A program made the position numbers and the translations under genes. From Blautia sp. (GTDB lineage Bacteria > Bacillota > Clostridia > Lachnospirales > Lachnospiraceae), in NCBI GenBank assembly GCA_023663685.1, contig JAMPHB010000001.1, positions 87,336 through 151,335 on the forward strand: a stretch of 64,000 bases of DNA, written 5' to 3'. Position 1 is the stretch's first letter. Each line of letters starts with the position of its first letter. This document shows, piece by piece, positions 35,110 to 42,872 of this stretch. The notes under the pieces were generated by a model. The model was given only the letters and a program-made list of their open reading frames with translations, was not told the DNA's origin and did not search any database.

Positions 35110-35131
35110 CATTTGCATATAAAGGGACTAT

Positions 35132-35163
35132 AAAACAGCCATGACGTGTGTCATGGCTGTTTG
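35132..35163 (+). terminator. Intrinsic terminator of mecA
   Basis: AAACAGCCATGAC pairs perfectly with GTCATGGCTGTTT around GTGT. The symmetric A and T flanks let it work from both sides; the 135 nt that follow up to the DUF1858 gene contain nothing I can assign. Confidence 0.85.
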
Positions 35164-35301
35164 CATTTAAACATGCATATCAAAAAACTACCTGCATATC
35201 TTATCTCCGTATGTTCACACATAAGTCAACCGCTCTTTCGCATCACAGGCAGCATGGCTGCCTATGATAGAAAACTGTCCGGAATACAAATTCGCTTCAT
35301 G

Positions 35302-35511
35302 CTAAGCCAGATCGTGCTCCAGAAAATCATTGATGTCATTCACCAGATCGTCCGGCTCGATGCCATGCACCTGGGCGGCCTCTGCAATAGTCTCCATCTG
35401 GGACGACGGGCAGCCCAGACAGTGCATACCGATATTCAAAAGCATCGGCGCAATGTTCTCGTCAATCTGAAGAAGCTCGCCGATCATGGTCTCTCCTGTA
35501 ACCTTAGCCAT
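35302..35511 (-). CDS. DUF1858 (hybrid-cluster-associated disulfide) protein
   Basis: 69 residues: MIGELLQIDENIAPMLLNIG, then MHCLGCPSSQMETIAEAAQ and a closing DDLVNDINDFL helix. The CxxC pair (CLGC) in a small helical bundle is the hallmark of DUF1858, a clostridial family suspected of redox chemistry with hybrid-cluster proteins. GGAGGA precedes the ATG at 35511, which decides this start against a longer open frame. Monocistronic. Confidence 0.88.
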   Translation of the reverse strand: MAKVTGETMIGELLQIDENIAPMLLNIGMHCLGCPSSQMETIAEAAQVHGIEPDDLVNDINDFLEHDLA

Positions 35512-35551
35512 AGAAAAATCCTCCTTTAAGTTAATTTGTAAGCTGTTCCCC

Positions 35552-35580
35552 ATTATAATACGTTTTCCCATGAAATGCAA
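35552..35580 (-). promoter_or_regulatory. Promoter of the DUF1858 gene
   Basis: Minus-strand TTGCAT (35580-35575), 17-nt spacer, TATAAT (35557-35552). Confidence 0.6.
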
Positions 35581-35599
35581 ATTATACTTGCCCAAGGGT

Positions 35600-35625
35600 T
35601 AAATTTTTTTGTCAAAGGTCGATAT
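35600..35625 (+). promoter_or_regulatory. Sigma-28 (SigD)-type flagellin promoter
   Basis: TAAA (35600-35603), 14-nt spacer and GTCGATAT (35618-35625), a 7 of 8 match to the SigD -10 element GCCGATAT. Transcription would start near 35632, about 75 nt before the flagellin ATG. Confidence 0.78.
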
Positions 35626-35706
35626 ATAGTTCAGATGAGATGACAAGGATGGTCAAATCAAAGGGCAGGGACGCTCGATAAAAATTTGTTAGGGGAAGGA
35701 CTCTAT

Positions 35707-37128
35707 ATGAAAATCAATCGAAATATGTCCGCTGTCATTACGAATAATCAGATGCTGCGCACCGAGAACCGGCTGACCGCATCCATGGAGCGTCTTTCCA
35801 GCGGTCTGAAAATCAATAGCGCAGGCGATAATCCCGCAGGCATGGCAATATCCAACAAAATGAAGGCGCAGATTGACGCTTTGGATCAGGCACAGTCCAA
35901 TGCCACCGACGGCAAGTCGGTGCTGCAGATCGCGGACGGCGCCTTAAATGAAGTCAGCAGTATGCTCCAGCGTATGCGCGAGCTCAGCGTTCAGGCGGCG
36001 AACGGCACAAACTCTTACAACGACCGCAAGAGTATCCAGGCGGAGATTGATAAGCTGACAGAGGAAGTAGACCGTATTTCCTCAGACACCGAGTACAATA
36101 CGAAGGCGCTTTTAGACGGCTCCTCCGATGTGCGCGTATACTCCAGGGAAGCGACAAGGCTTGCAGTGTCCGACCGCGTTTTGCCGGATATGTATAATCT
36201 CACGGTGAATGCGCCTGCGGAAAAAGGCCGGTTTACACTTCCGGCGCCTTCAACAAGCAGCGTTTCCGGTACTGTGACCATCAATGACGTGACCTATGAG
36301 TACTACAAGGGCATGGACGAGGAGGCATTTTACGAGCAGCTCAGGCAGGCGGCGGAGCAGGCAGGCTGTACCGCGGTGCGGGCAGATGACGGCAGCTATA
36401 CACTGGAGACCGGCGAGTACGGCTCCAATGCGGAGATGGTGATTGAGGTCAGCAAGTCTCTGGCGGAGTCCATGGGCATGGCGGACGGTGTAGACGGTGT
36501 AAGCTTCAACAAGGAGACGGGCAGCTACGAAGTGAAAAAGGCAGGCAGGGACGCCGACGTTACGCTGGATACCACCGATGGTTTTTCCAAATCGGCTACC
36601 GCGCTGGTGGATGGATGCCGGGTAAAAGTGACCGATGTGGGCGGTTTTTCCATGGATTTTCTGCTGAACGAGCCGGTTGCCGAGGGAAATGTAACGACCT
36701 TTGAGGCGAGCGTTTCCATCGAGGTAACGGATATCGGCGCGATGACCATTCAGATCGGTGCAAACCAGTATCAGGAGATGGATGTACGAATCCCGGAGGT
36801 ATCTTCCGAGAGCCTTTATTTAGATAAAGTGGACGTGACGGTGAAGAAGGGGCCGGAAAAGGCGCTGAATACGCTGGACGATGCGATTGCCACCTTAAAC
36901 GAGGTTCGCTCAAGAATTGGTGCGTTCCAGAACCGGCTGGAGTATGCGGCGAGCAGCCTTGCGGAGACCGAGGAGGATATGACGGCCGCTTACTCGAACA
37001 TTCTGGATACGGACATGGCGGAGGAGATGACTGAATACACCCAGCAGAGCGTGCTGGATCAGGCTTCAATCTCTGTATTGTCTCAGGCGAACGACATACC
37101 GCAGCAGATATTGTCGCTCTTGCAGTAG
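35707..37128 (+). CDS. Flagellin
   Basis: 473 residues, the filament subunit. The N-terminal D0/D1 region is classic (MSAVITNNQMLRTENRLTAS, SSGLKINSAGDNPAGMAISN, MLQRMRELSVQAANGTNS), and the C-terminal region (AIATLNEVRSRIGAFQNRLE, SILDTDMAEEMTEYTQQSVL, QANDIPQQILSLLQ) closes the coiled coil. Residues about 160-370 are the variable surface domain. GGGGAAGG precedes the ATG at 35707; the upstream in-frame ATG at 35686 lacks a good site. A sigma-28-type promoter drives it, and fliS follows after 10 nt. Confidence 0.95.
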   Translation: MKINRNMSAVITNNQMLRTENRLTASMERLSSGLKINSAGDNPAGMAISNKMKAQIDALDQAQSNATDGKSVLQIADGALNEVSSMLQRMRELSVQAANGTNSYNDRKSIQAEIDKLTEEVDRISSDTEYNTKALLDGSSDVRVYSREATRLAVSDRVLPDMYNLTVNAPAEKGRFTLPAPSTSSVSGTVTINDVTYEYYKGMDEEAFYEQLRQAAEQAGCTAVRADDGSYTLETGEYGSNAEMVIEVSKSLAESMGMADGVDGVSFNKETGSYEVKKAGRDADVTLDTTDGFSKSATALVDGCRVKVTDVGGFSMDFLLNEPVAEGNVTTFEASVSIEVTDIGAMTIQIGANQYQEMDVRIPEVSSESLYLDKVDVTVKKGPEKALNTLDDAIATLNEVRSRIGAFQNRLEYAASSLAETEEDMTAAYSNILDTDMAEEMTEYTQQSVLDQASISVLSQANDIPQQILSLLQ

Positions 37129-37138
37129 GGGGTGCGGT

Positions 37139-37615
37139 ATGGATAACAGTTTGAAGAGAGATTTTACGAGACGGCTCAGCCAGTGTAATCAGGGCGAGAT
37201 GATTGTGATTATATACGATATATTTTTTGCTTATACCAACGATGCAGAGCGGGCGTTTGCAGTGGGCGACCGGCAGGCGGTGAAGGAGGCCGTCCGGGGG
37301 GCGCAGCGCACCCTTGACGAGCTGATCGGCGCCCTGGATTTTTCCTATGAGCTTTCCAAAAATCTGTACGCGCTCTATGTGTTCTGCAAGAATGAGCTGG
37401 CGCGCACCCTTTATCAGAACAGCGATGAGGGGCTTGCGGAGGCAAAAAAGGTGATGGGGAAGCTCCACGGCTCCTTCATCGAGGCGGCGAGGCAGGACAG
37501 AAGCCGGCCGCTGATGAGAAACACACAGCAGGTCTATGCGGGAATCACATATGGCCGGGCTGTCCTGAACGAAAGTTATATGGATATGGATACTCAGAGA
37601 GGGTTCTTCGTGTAA
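37139..37615 (+). CDS. fliS: Flagellin export chaperone FliS
   Basis: 158 residues, an all-helical cytoplasmic chaperone that binds the C-terminus of flagellin and prevents early polymerisation. KRDFTRRLSQCNQGEMIVII, AVKEAVRGAQRTLDELIGAL and the LYVFCKNELARTL helix fit the fold, although the usual N-terminal Y-Y motif is replaced. It is somewhat longer than most FliS proteins (about 130). It follows flagellin by 10 nt and overlaps the convergent DUF2508 gene by 22 nt. Confidence 0.78.
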   Translation: MDNSLKRDFTRRLSQCNQGEMIVIIYDIFFAYTNDAERAFAVGDRQAVKEAVRGAQRTLDELIGALDFSYELSKNLYALYVFCKNELARTLYQNSDEGLAEAKKVMGKLHGSFIEAARQDRSRPLMRNTQQVYAGITYGRAVLNESYMDMDTQRGFFV

Positions 37616-37827
37616 GAGCCCTCTAATTTTTTTGCGCATTCGAGCAGAAACTTGTAGCGCATCTGGACGGCCTTCGCCTGATAGATGTAATAGTCGATTA
37701 AGTCCGGCTCTACTACATTTTCGAGATTTTCGTAGGCGTTGCGCAGATCCGCGGTGGTGCGCGCAATGTCATTCAGGAGCACGGTGTAGCCGTCGGGGGG
37801 GTCGGGAACTGTCTTAAAAAACTTCAT
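37594..37827 (-). CDS. DUF2508 (YaaL-like) protein
   Basis: 77 residues, helical: LLNDIARTTADLRNAYENLE, VVEPDLIDYYIYQAKAVQMR, YKFLLECAKKLE. This is the pattern of YaaL/DUF2508, often found near recR and sporulation genes; function unknown. AGGTGAAAA precedes the ATG at 37827; the longer open frame runs into the Tad promoter region and lacks a site. Its 3' end overlaps fliS on the opposite strand. Confidence 0.82.
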   Translation of the reverse strand: MKFFKTVPDPPDGYTVLLNDIARTTADLRNAYENLENVVEPDLIDYYIYQAKAVQMRYKFLLECAKKLEGSYTKNPL

Positions 37828-37900
37828 TTTTTCACCTGCCTTTTTTGCTGCCCTTTTTACAAGTATAAGCGGAACTGGAAAAGTTATACAAAAAAATTGC

Positions 37901-37929
37901 TTGACAAATAAATTTCTACTTGCTATAAT
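37901..37929 (+). promoter_or_regulatory. Consensus sigma-A promoter of the Tad pilus operon
   Basis: TTGACA (37901-37906), 17-nt spacer, TATAAT (37924-37929). Both boxes are perfect, and it starts 30 nt before the first pilus gene. Confidence 0.88.
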
Positions 37930-37958
37930 CCGATTTACAACAAAAGAGGTGATGCATA

Positions 37959-38480
37959 TTGAACGCGGTGCAGCTGGCATCGGAGCTGACCCTGTATGCG
38001 GTCGTAATCGTGGCAGTGGTTCAGGACTACCGTTCCATGAAGATCAGTAACCGGCTGATTCTCACGGGACTTGTACTATCGCTGGTGTTTGGAATTATTC
38101 TTGGGCGGACATCAGAGCTTATCTATATTCTTGGGAATATATTCTTTCCGGTTATCCTTTTATATCTTTTGTATCTCATCGGCGTGCTGGGAGCCGGAGA
38201 TATCAAACTTTTTTCCGTAATTGGTGGATTCACAGATGTAAGGACTTTGACGAGGTGCATTTTTGCGGCTTTTATAGCGGGCGCAGTCATTGCAGTAGTC
38301 AAAATGCTTGCAAATCACAACTTAAAAAGCAGTCTGTGGAGGAGCTTTGCATATCTGCAGGCACTGGCAAAGGGGGAGCGTGTTTCTTACCGCGGGGGCT
38401 GCCCGGAGGAAAATTTGATGCATTTTTCCGTGGCGATACTGATTGGGCTTTTGGCGGCGAAGACAGGCATACTCCCATAG
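37959..38480 (+). CDS. Prepilin peptidase, A24 family (TadV-like)
   Basis: 173 residues with five or so membrane helices. Both catalytic aspartates of type IV prepilin peptidases are visible: QDYRSMKISN and GAGDIKLFSVIGGF. The methylase domain of PilD-type enzymes is absent, as usual for TadV. The start is TTG at 37959, supported by AAAGAGGTG a few bases upstream. It should cleave the Flp pilin and TadE-like proteins encoded downstream. It is the first gene of the Tad operon. Confidence 0.9.
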   Translation: MNAVQLASELTLYAVVIVAVVQDYRSMKISNRLILTGLVLSLVFGIILGRTSELIYILGNIFFPVILLYLLYLIGVLGAGDIKLFSVIGGFTDVRTLTRCIFAAFIAGAVIAVVKMLANHNLKSSLWRSFAYLQALAKGERVSYRGGCPEENLMHFSVAILIGLLAAKTGILP

Positions 38481-38495
38481 CAGAAGGGAGGAACT

Positions 38496-39512
38496 ATGAA
38501 ACGTGTACGTCTGGGAGTATATATCCCGGACCGGGAGTATGGGGAGCGGTTTACGAGCTGTCTCGTGAACCATTACAGACAGCAGCTTGAGCTGCATATA
38601 TTTACGGAGCGGGAAGCGCTTTTGGAGGCGGCAGGCGGGCTGGACGTGGTTCTGGTGGAGCTGGCGGGGCTTGCAGGGACAAAGCTTCCCTGCCCGGTGG
38701 TCTGTCTTTACGACCCGGAGGTGGAGCAGAAGGAAAGGACAGAGCAGGGAGAAGGAGGTGTGTGTCTGGTGGAAAAATATCAGGAGGTCAACCGGATTGT
38801 AGACGAGATTCTTAAACAGATTGGGGAGGAAATCCGGGGTGTGCAGCAGGGGAAGGAGTCAGAGCCCATGCAGATGCTGGCGGTGTATTCCCTCTCCGAG
38901 AACGAGTATCAGCTTCCGCTGGCTGTGACGCTGGCCTCGATTTTGAGCGAGAAGGAGTCCGTGCTGCTTCTCGACCTGCAGGAGAACAGCGGGCTGTCGC
39001 AGTTGGGAGGCGAGCCGCAGAGTGCCGGACTTGAGGAGCTTTTAGTCATGGCGGAGAGCGGAAAGTTTGCGCTGGGACGTATGGTGTCCTGCATTGGACG
39101 GCTGGATCAGGCGGATTATGTCTATCCGGCGGAAAACACGGAATGCCTCTGCGAGGCCGGCGGAGAGGTGTACCAGAGGCTTATTCGTGTGCTGGCGCAG
39201 GAGAGGGGATATCGCACGGTCATATTGAATCTGGGTTCCAGATTCGTGGGATTTTTCGATATGCTCAATGACTGTCAGCATGTGTATCTGATGAAAGGCC
39301 GGGGAGGGCTCGGCCAGTGGAGACAGAAGGAATTTTTGCATGAACTGGAGAACCATGGTTATCTGCAGGCCGAAGAGAGGCTTCACGAGATCGAGCTTCC
39401 CGTGCTGACGGGGCCGGTCGTTTCCTGCGAGCGGCTGGTGGAGCAGTGGAAATGGAATGAGTTTGGCGACAGCATCCGCCGCATGATGCCGGGGGTGGCG
39501 GTCTGTGGATAA
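38496..39512 (+). CDS. TadZ/CpaE-like pilus assembly protein
   Basis: 338 residues. An N-terminal receiver-like domain (LGVYIPDREYGERF, DVVLVELAGL) is followed by a MinD-like domain (MQMLAVYSLSENEYQLPLAV, ESVLLLDLQENSGLSQLGG, YRTVILNLGSRFVGFFDML). The P-loop position lacks GxxGxGKT, so ATP binding is doubtful; several TadZ proteins are degenerate here. Expected role: mark the site of pilus assembly. It lies between the peptidase and TadA genes and overlaps tadA by 8 nt. Confidence 0.75.
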   Translation: MKRVRLGVYIPDREYGERFTSCLVNHYRQQLELHIFTEREALLEAAGGLDVVLVELAGLAGTKLPCPVVCLYDPEVEQKERTEQGEGGVCLVEKYQEVNRIVDEILKQIGEEIRGVQQGKESEPMQMLAVYSLSENEYQLPLAVTLASILSEKESVLLLDLQENSGLSQLGGEPQSAGLEELLVMAESGKFALGRMVSCIGRLDQADYVYPAENTECLCEAGGEVYQRLIRVLAQERGYRTVILNLGSRFVGFFDMLNDCQHVYLMKGRGGLGQWRQKEFLHELENHGYLQAEERLHEIELPVLTGPVVSCERLVEQWKWNEFGDSIRRMMPGVAVCG

Positions 39513-40746
39513 TTACAGTGCGCAGATTCGTGAGAGGGTGCTTTCCCAGATGGATCTCTCGCGCGACATGAGCGATGAGGAGATAGAGGCGCTGATTGGA
39601 GAGAACGCAACACTTGTCCTGCGGGGCTGTCCATTAAGCATCCGGGAGAGGGTATATATCGAGAGACAGGTGTTTAACTCCCTGCGGAAGCTGGATGCGC
39701 TGCAGGAGCTGGTGGACGACCCGGAGGTGTCCGAGATCATGGTCAACGGGCCGCGAAATATTTTTTATGAGAAGGAGGGGCGGGTCTACCCGTGGAATCA
39801 GGGCTTTGCCAGTGAGGAGAAGATGCAGGATGTGATCCAGCAGATTGTCGGGAGGCACAACCGGGTGGTTAATTTGTCCAATCCTATTGTGGATACCCGG
39901 CTTGCCGACGGCTCGCGGGTGAATATCGTGCTCTCCCCCATCTCGCTGGACGGCTCCTCTATCACAATCCGCAAATTCCCGGAGCACCCGCTGGACATGG
40001 AAGCGCTGATGGAAAAGGACGCCATTAGCCGGGAGGCGGCAGAACTTCTTGCCCTGCTGGTGGAGGCGCGCTACAGCATTCTAATCTCCGGGGGGACGGG
40101 CTCCGGCAAGACGACTTTTTTAAACGCACTTTCCCAGTATATCCCGCGGGAGGAGCGGGTGATTACCATTGAGGATTCGGCAGAGCTGCAGATTCTCGGC
40201 GTGAAAAATCTGGTTCGTCTGGAAACCCGCAATGCCAACATGGAGGGTGTGCTTCCGGTCACAATCCGGGATCTGATCCGCACGGCCCTGCGTATGCGGC
40301 CGGACAGAATCGTGGTGGGGGAATGCCGGGGAGCGGAGGCGTTTGACATGCTGCAGGCATTAAATACCGGACATGATGGGGGCTTGTCCACGGCTCACGG
40401 CAATTCGGCGGGGGACATTCTAAGCCGTCTGGAGATGATGGTGCTTATGGGAATGGAGCTGCCCCTTGCGGCCATACGCCAGCAGATTGCGTCTGGCATT
40501 GATTTGATTGTCCATCTGGGGCGTTTGCCGGACAAGAGCCGCCGGGTTTTGGAAATTACAGAGCTGGACGGGATAAAGGAGGGGGAGATTTTGCTGCATC
40601 CGCTGTATCAGCTCATGCAGCAGGAGGACGGCTGGGAGCTTGTGTGTGTGGATTCGCTGCGCCATAAGGAGAAGCTGGCGCAGGCGGGGCTCACAGAAAG
40701 GCTTCCCGCCAGCCGGAAGGCGGGAGGTGGGGATGAATTATTGTAA
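39505..40746 (+). CDS. tadA: TadA/CpaF pilus assembly ATPase
   Basis: 413 residues. The secretion-ATPase core is complete: [18 protein letters not shown] (Walker A, about 194-205), Asp box [13 protein letters not shown], Walker B-like [12 protein letters not shown] and His box [13 protein letters not shown]. This hexameric ATPase powers Flp pilus extrusion together with TadB and TadC. GTG start at 39505, overlapping tadZ; its end overlaps tadB by 14 nt, showing tight coupling. Confidence 0.95.
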   Translation: MDNYSAQIRERVLSQMDLSRDMSDEEIEALIGENATLVLRGCPLSIRERVYIERQVFNSLRKLDALQELVDDPEVSEIMVNGPRNIFYEKEGRVYPWNQGFASEEKMQDVIQQIVGRHNRVVNLSNPIVDTRLADGSRVNIVLSPISLDGSSITIRKFPEHPLDMEALMEKDAISREAAELLALLVEARYSILISGGTGSGKTTFLNALSQYIPREERVITIEDSAELQILGVKNLVRLETRNANMEGVLPVTIRDLIRTALRMRPDRIVVGECRGAEAFDMLQALNTGHDGGLSTAHGNSAGDILSRLEMMVLMGMELPLAAIRQQIASGIDLIVHLGRLPDKSRRVLEITELDGIKEGEILLHPLYQLMQQEDGWELVCVDSLRHKEKLAQAGLTERLPASRKAGGGDELL

Positions 40747-41470
40747 ATACCGGCCTTCTCTCAGGGAGCGGTTAAAATGTATCGGCATGACGGTGCTTTT
40801 GTCAGTTGTCATTGCCTATCTGTTTTATGACAGTGTCTGGGGGCTTTTGCTTTGTCCCGCAATCTATCTGGTTCTACAGAGGCGCAGCATGGTGCTGGGG
40901 CGTGGGAGGCTTCAGGAGCAGATGGGAAGGGAGTTTCTGGACGTGCTGCGGACGGTGAGCGCCGCCCTTCTGGCGGGAATGTCCATGGAAAACGCATGGC
41001 GGGAAGCCGGCAGGGAGCTTGTTAGTTTATATGGGGAGGCCTCCGTTCTGGGGCGGGAGCTGGCCGGTATCAACAGCCGCGTGGAGCTGAACGTCCCGCT
41101 GGAGGGGCAGCTGGAGGATCTGGCGAACCGCTCGGGAAATGCAGACATTGCCAGCTTTGCGGAGGTCTTTTCCTTTGCAAAGAGAAGCGGCGGAAATTTT
41201 GTCACGATTCTGGAGGGCACGGCAGAGCATATCCGCGCCCGTTTTGAGACAGACCGGGAGATTCAGGTACTGGTAGCCGCAAAAAAGCTCGAGCAGAAAA
41301 TTATGAATTTTGTGCCGCTTTTGATTTTGGCTTATTTAAAGCTTTCCTCCCCGGGGTTTTTGGATATCCTTTACGGGAACGTGGCGGGGATTCTCTTTAT
41401 GAGCGGCTGTCTTCTGGCATATGCCGGGGCAATTCTATGGTCGGAGAAGATTTTAAAGATTGAGATGTAG
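40733..41470 (+). CDS. tadB: TadB-like pilus platform protein
   Basis: 245 residues, type II secretion F-domain family. Two membrane helices near the N-terminus (about 18-45), a cytoplasmic GspF-type domain (FLDVLRTVSAALLAGMSMEN, ELAGINSRVELNVPLEGQLE, ADIASFAEVFSFAKRSGGNF) and two C-terminal helices. With TadC it forms the inner-membrane platform for TadA. GGAGGTGG precedes the ATG at 40733, which fixes the start. Confidence 0.9.
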   Translation: MNYCKYRPSLRERLKCIGMTVLLSVVIAYLFYDSVWGLLLCPAIYLVLQRRSMVLGRGRLQEQMGREFLDVLRTVSAALLAGMSMENAWREAGRELVSLYGEASVLGRELAGINSRVELNVPLEGQLEDLANRSGNADIASFAEVFSFAKRSGGNFVTILEGTAEHIRARFETDREIQVLVAAKKLEQKIMNFVPLLILAYLKLSSPGFLDILYGNVAGILFMSGCLLAYAGAILWSEKILKIEM

Positions 41471-41478
41471 GGGGGAAT

Positions 41479-42690
41479 ATGGAACGGAAAAAGGTGATGG
41501 AAGCCGGCGTGGTCTGTGTGCTGCTTTTGGTGCTGGCGTGGTATATAGAGACTGGCGATTACCAGATGGATGCCGAGGGGAAAATCGCCCGGGGAAAACC
41601 GGGCGAAGGGAGCACGGACGTAAAGCTGACATTGAGTGCGGAGGGGCTTTTTGAGGACTATGACTATCCGCTTACAGTGACGGAGACGGCCATGACAAAA
41701 GAGGAGGCCGAAGGATATTTTGCGCAGGCGAAAGAGGAGATTGATGCGGGCTTTTTTGGTGAGGAGGAAGCTGGTCATGTTACGGCCGATGTCTCGATGC
41801 AGGAGAGCTATGCCGATGGAATGGTAAACGCAAGCTGGAGTCTGGACAACTATCGGGTGATGTCTGTGGATGGGAGGGTCGCGGAAGCTGTTCCCGATGC
41901 AGGAGAGCTGGTGAACGCCACGGCCGCCCTCTCCTGCGGTAAGTATCGGGAGGATTACTGTTTTGGCTTTATGGTGTATCCCCGGGCGCAGACAGAAGAG
42001 GAGGCACTGCTGAGCGCGGTGGGGACGGCAATTGATAAGAGGCAGGAGGCCGAAGGAGAGGAATACCTTGCGCTTCCCCGGACGGTGAACGGTTATCGTC
42101 TGCACTGGGAGGAGACAAGGAAATATCTTGTCTGGAAAACGCTGTTTTTCGAGATTGTGGTGCTCATTCTCCTGCATTTTGTCAGGCAGGAGAGGGAGAG
42201 GGAAGAAATTCGGCGGCGAAAGGAACAGATGAGCCTGGATTATGCGGAGGTAGTGAACAAACTACTCATTTTACTGGGCTCCGGCATGTCCTTAAAGCAG
42301 GCTTGGAATAGAATTTCCGCTCGATATTCTGAAAAGAGGGGAAAAAGAGATACCGCGCCGCGCTTCATTTACGAGGAGATGCTTCTTGCGAGCCATGAGA
42401 TGGCGGACGGTGAGAGCGAGCGTCTGGCCTATCAGAATTTTGGCGAGCGGACAGAGCTTGGAGCGTATAACAGGCTGGTGCGTATACTGGTGCAGAACCT
42501 GCAGACGGGAAGCCGCGGCCTCTGCCGGCTTTTGGAGCAGGAGGCACAGACGGCACTGGAGGAGCGCAGGGCGCTGGCGAAAAAACTTGGGGAGGAAGCG
42601 GGAACAAAGCTGCTTTTTCCGATGATACTTATGCTTGTAATCGTAATTGCAATAATTATGGTTCCTGCAATGCTTTCATTTAATGTGTAA
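41479..42690 (+). CDS. TadC-like pilus platform protein with extra N-terminal domain
   Basis: 403 residues. The last 190 carry the GspF-type domain (YAEVVNKLLILLGSGMSLKQ, FIYEEMLLASHEMADGESE, YNRLVRILVQNLQTGSRGL) and a C-terminal helix. Before it lies an addition not found in standard TadC: a membrane helix (about 9-22), an acidic domain of about 180 residues that should face outwards (YDYPLTVTETAMTKEEAEGY and a CGKYREDYCFGF segment) and a second helix (about 224-238). The addition may contact the pilin or cell wall. It follows tadB by 8 nt. Confidence 0.82.
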   Translation: MERKKVMEAGVVCVLLLVLAWYIETGDYQMDAEGKIARGKPGEGSTDVKLTLSAEGLFEDYDYPLTVTETAMTKEEAEGYFAQAKEEIDAGFFGEEEAGHVTADVSMQESYADGMVNASWSLDNYRVMSVDGRVAEAVPDAGELVNATAALSCGKYREDYCFGFMVYPRAQTEEEALLSAVGTAIDKRQEAEGEEYLALPRTVNGYRLHWEETRKYLVWKTLFFEIVVLILLHFVRQEREREEIRRRKEQMSLDYAEVVNKLLILLGSGMSLKQAWNRISARYSEKRGKRDTAPRFIYEEMLLASHEMADGESERLAYQNFGERTELGAYNRLVRILVQNLQTGSRGLCRLLEQEAQTALEERRALAKKLGEEAGTKLLFPMILMLVIVIAIIMVPAMLSFNV

Positions 42691-42702
42691 AGGAGAAAAA
42701 TT

Positions 42703-42870
42703 ATGTTAGGATTTAAGAAATTTATTTTGGACGAGGACGGAATTGGTGTGGTGGAAATGATACTGATTGTGGTGGTTCTGATCGGTCTGGTAGTGCTTTT
42801 TCGGGACAAATTGACCGAGCTGGTGTCCGATATTTTTTCGACAATCACCGACCGGGCGGGAGAGGTTTGA
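42703..42870 (+). CDS. flp: Flp-type (type IVb) pilin
   Basis: 55 residues: a short leader MLGFKKFILDEDGIGVVEM followed by the hydrophobic stretch ILIVVVLIGLVVLF and a small polar tail. The G-x-G-V-V-E-M motif, with Glu five residues into the mature protein, is the prepilin peptidase site of clostridial Flp1-like pilins. AAAGGAG precedes the ATG. It lies between tadC and the DUF5702 gene, as expected of the major pilin. Confidence 0.92.
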   Translation: MLGFKKFILDEDGIGVVEMILIVVVLIGLVVLFRDKLTELVSDIFSTITDRAGEV

Positions 42871-42872
42871 GA

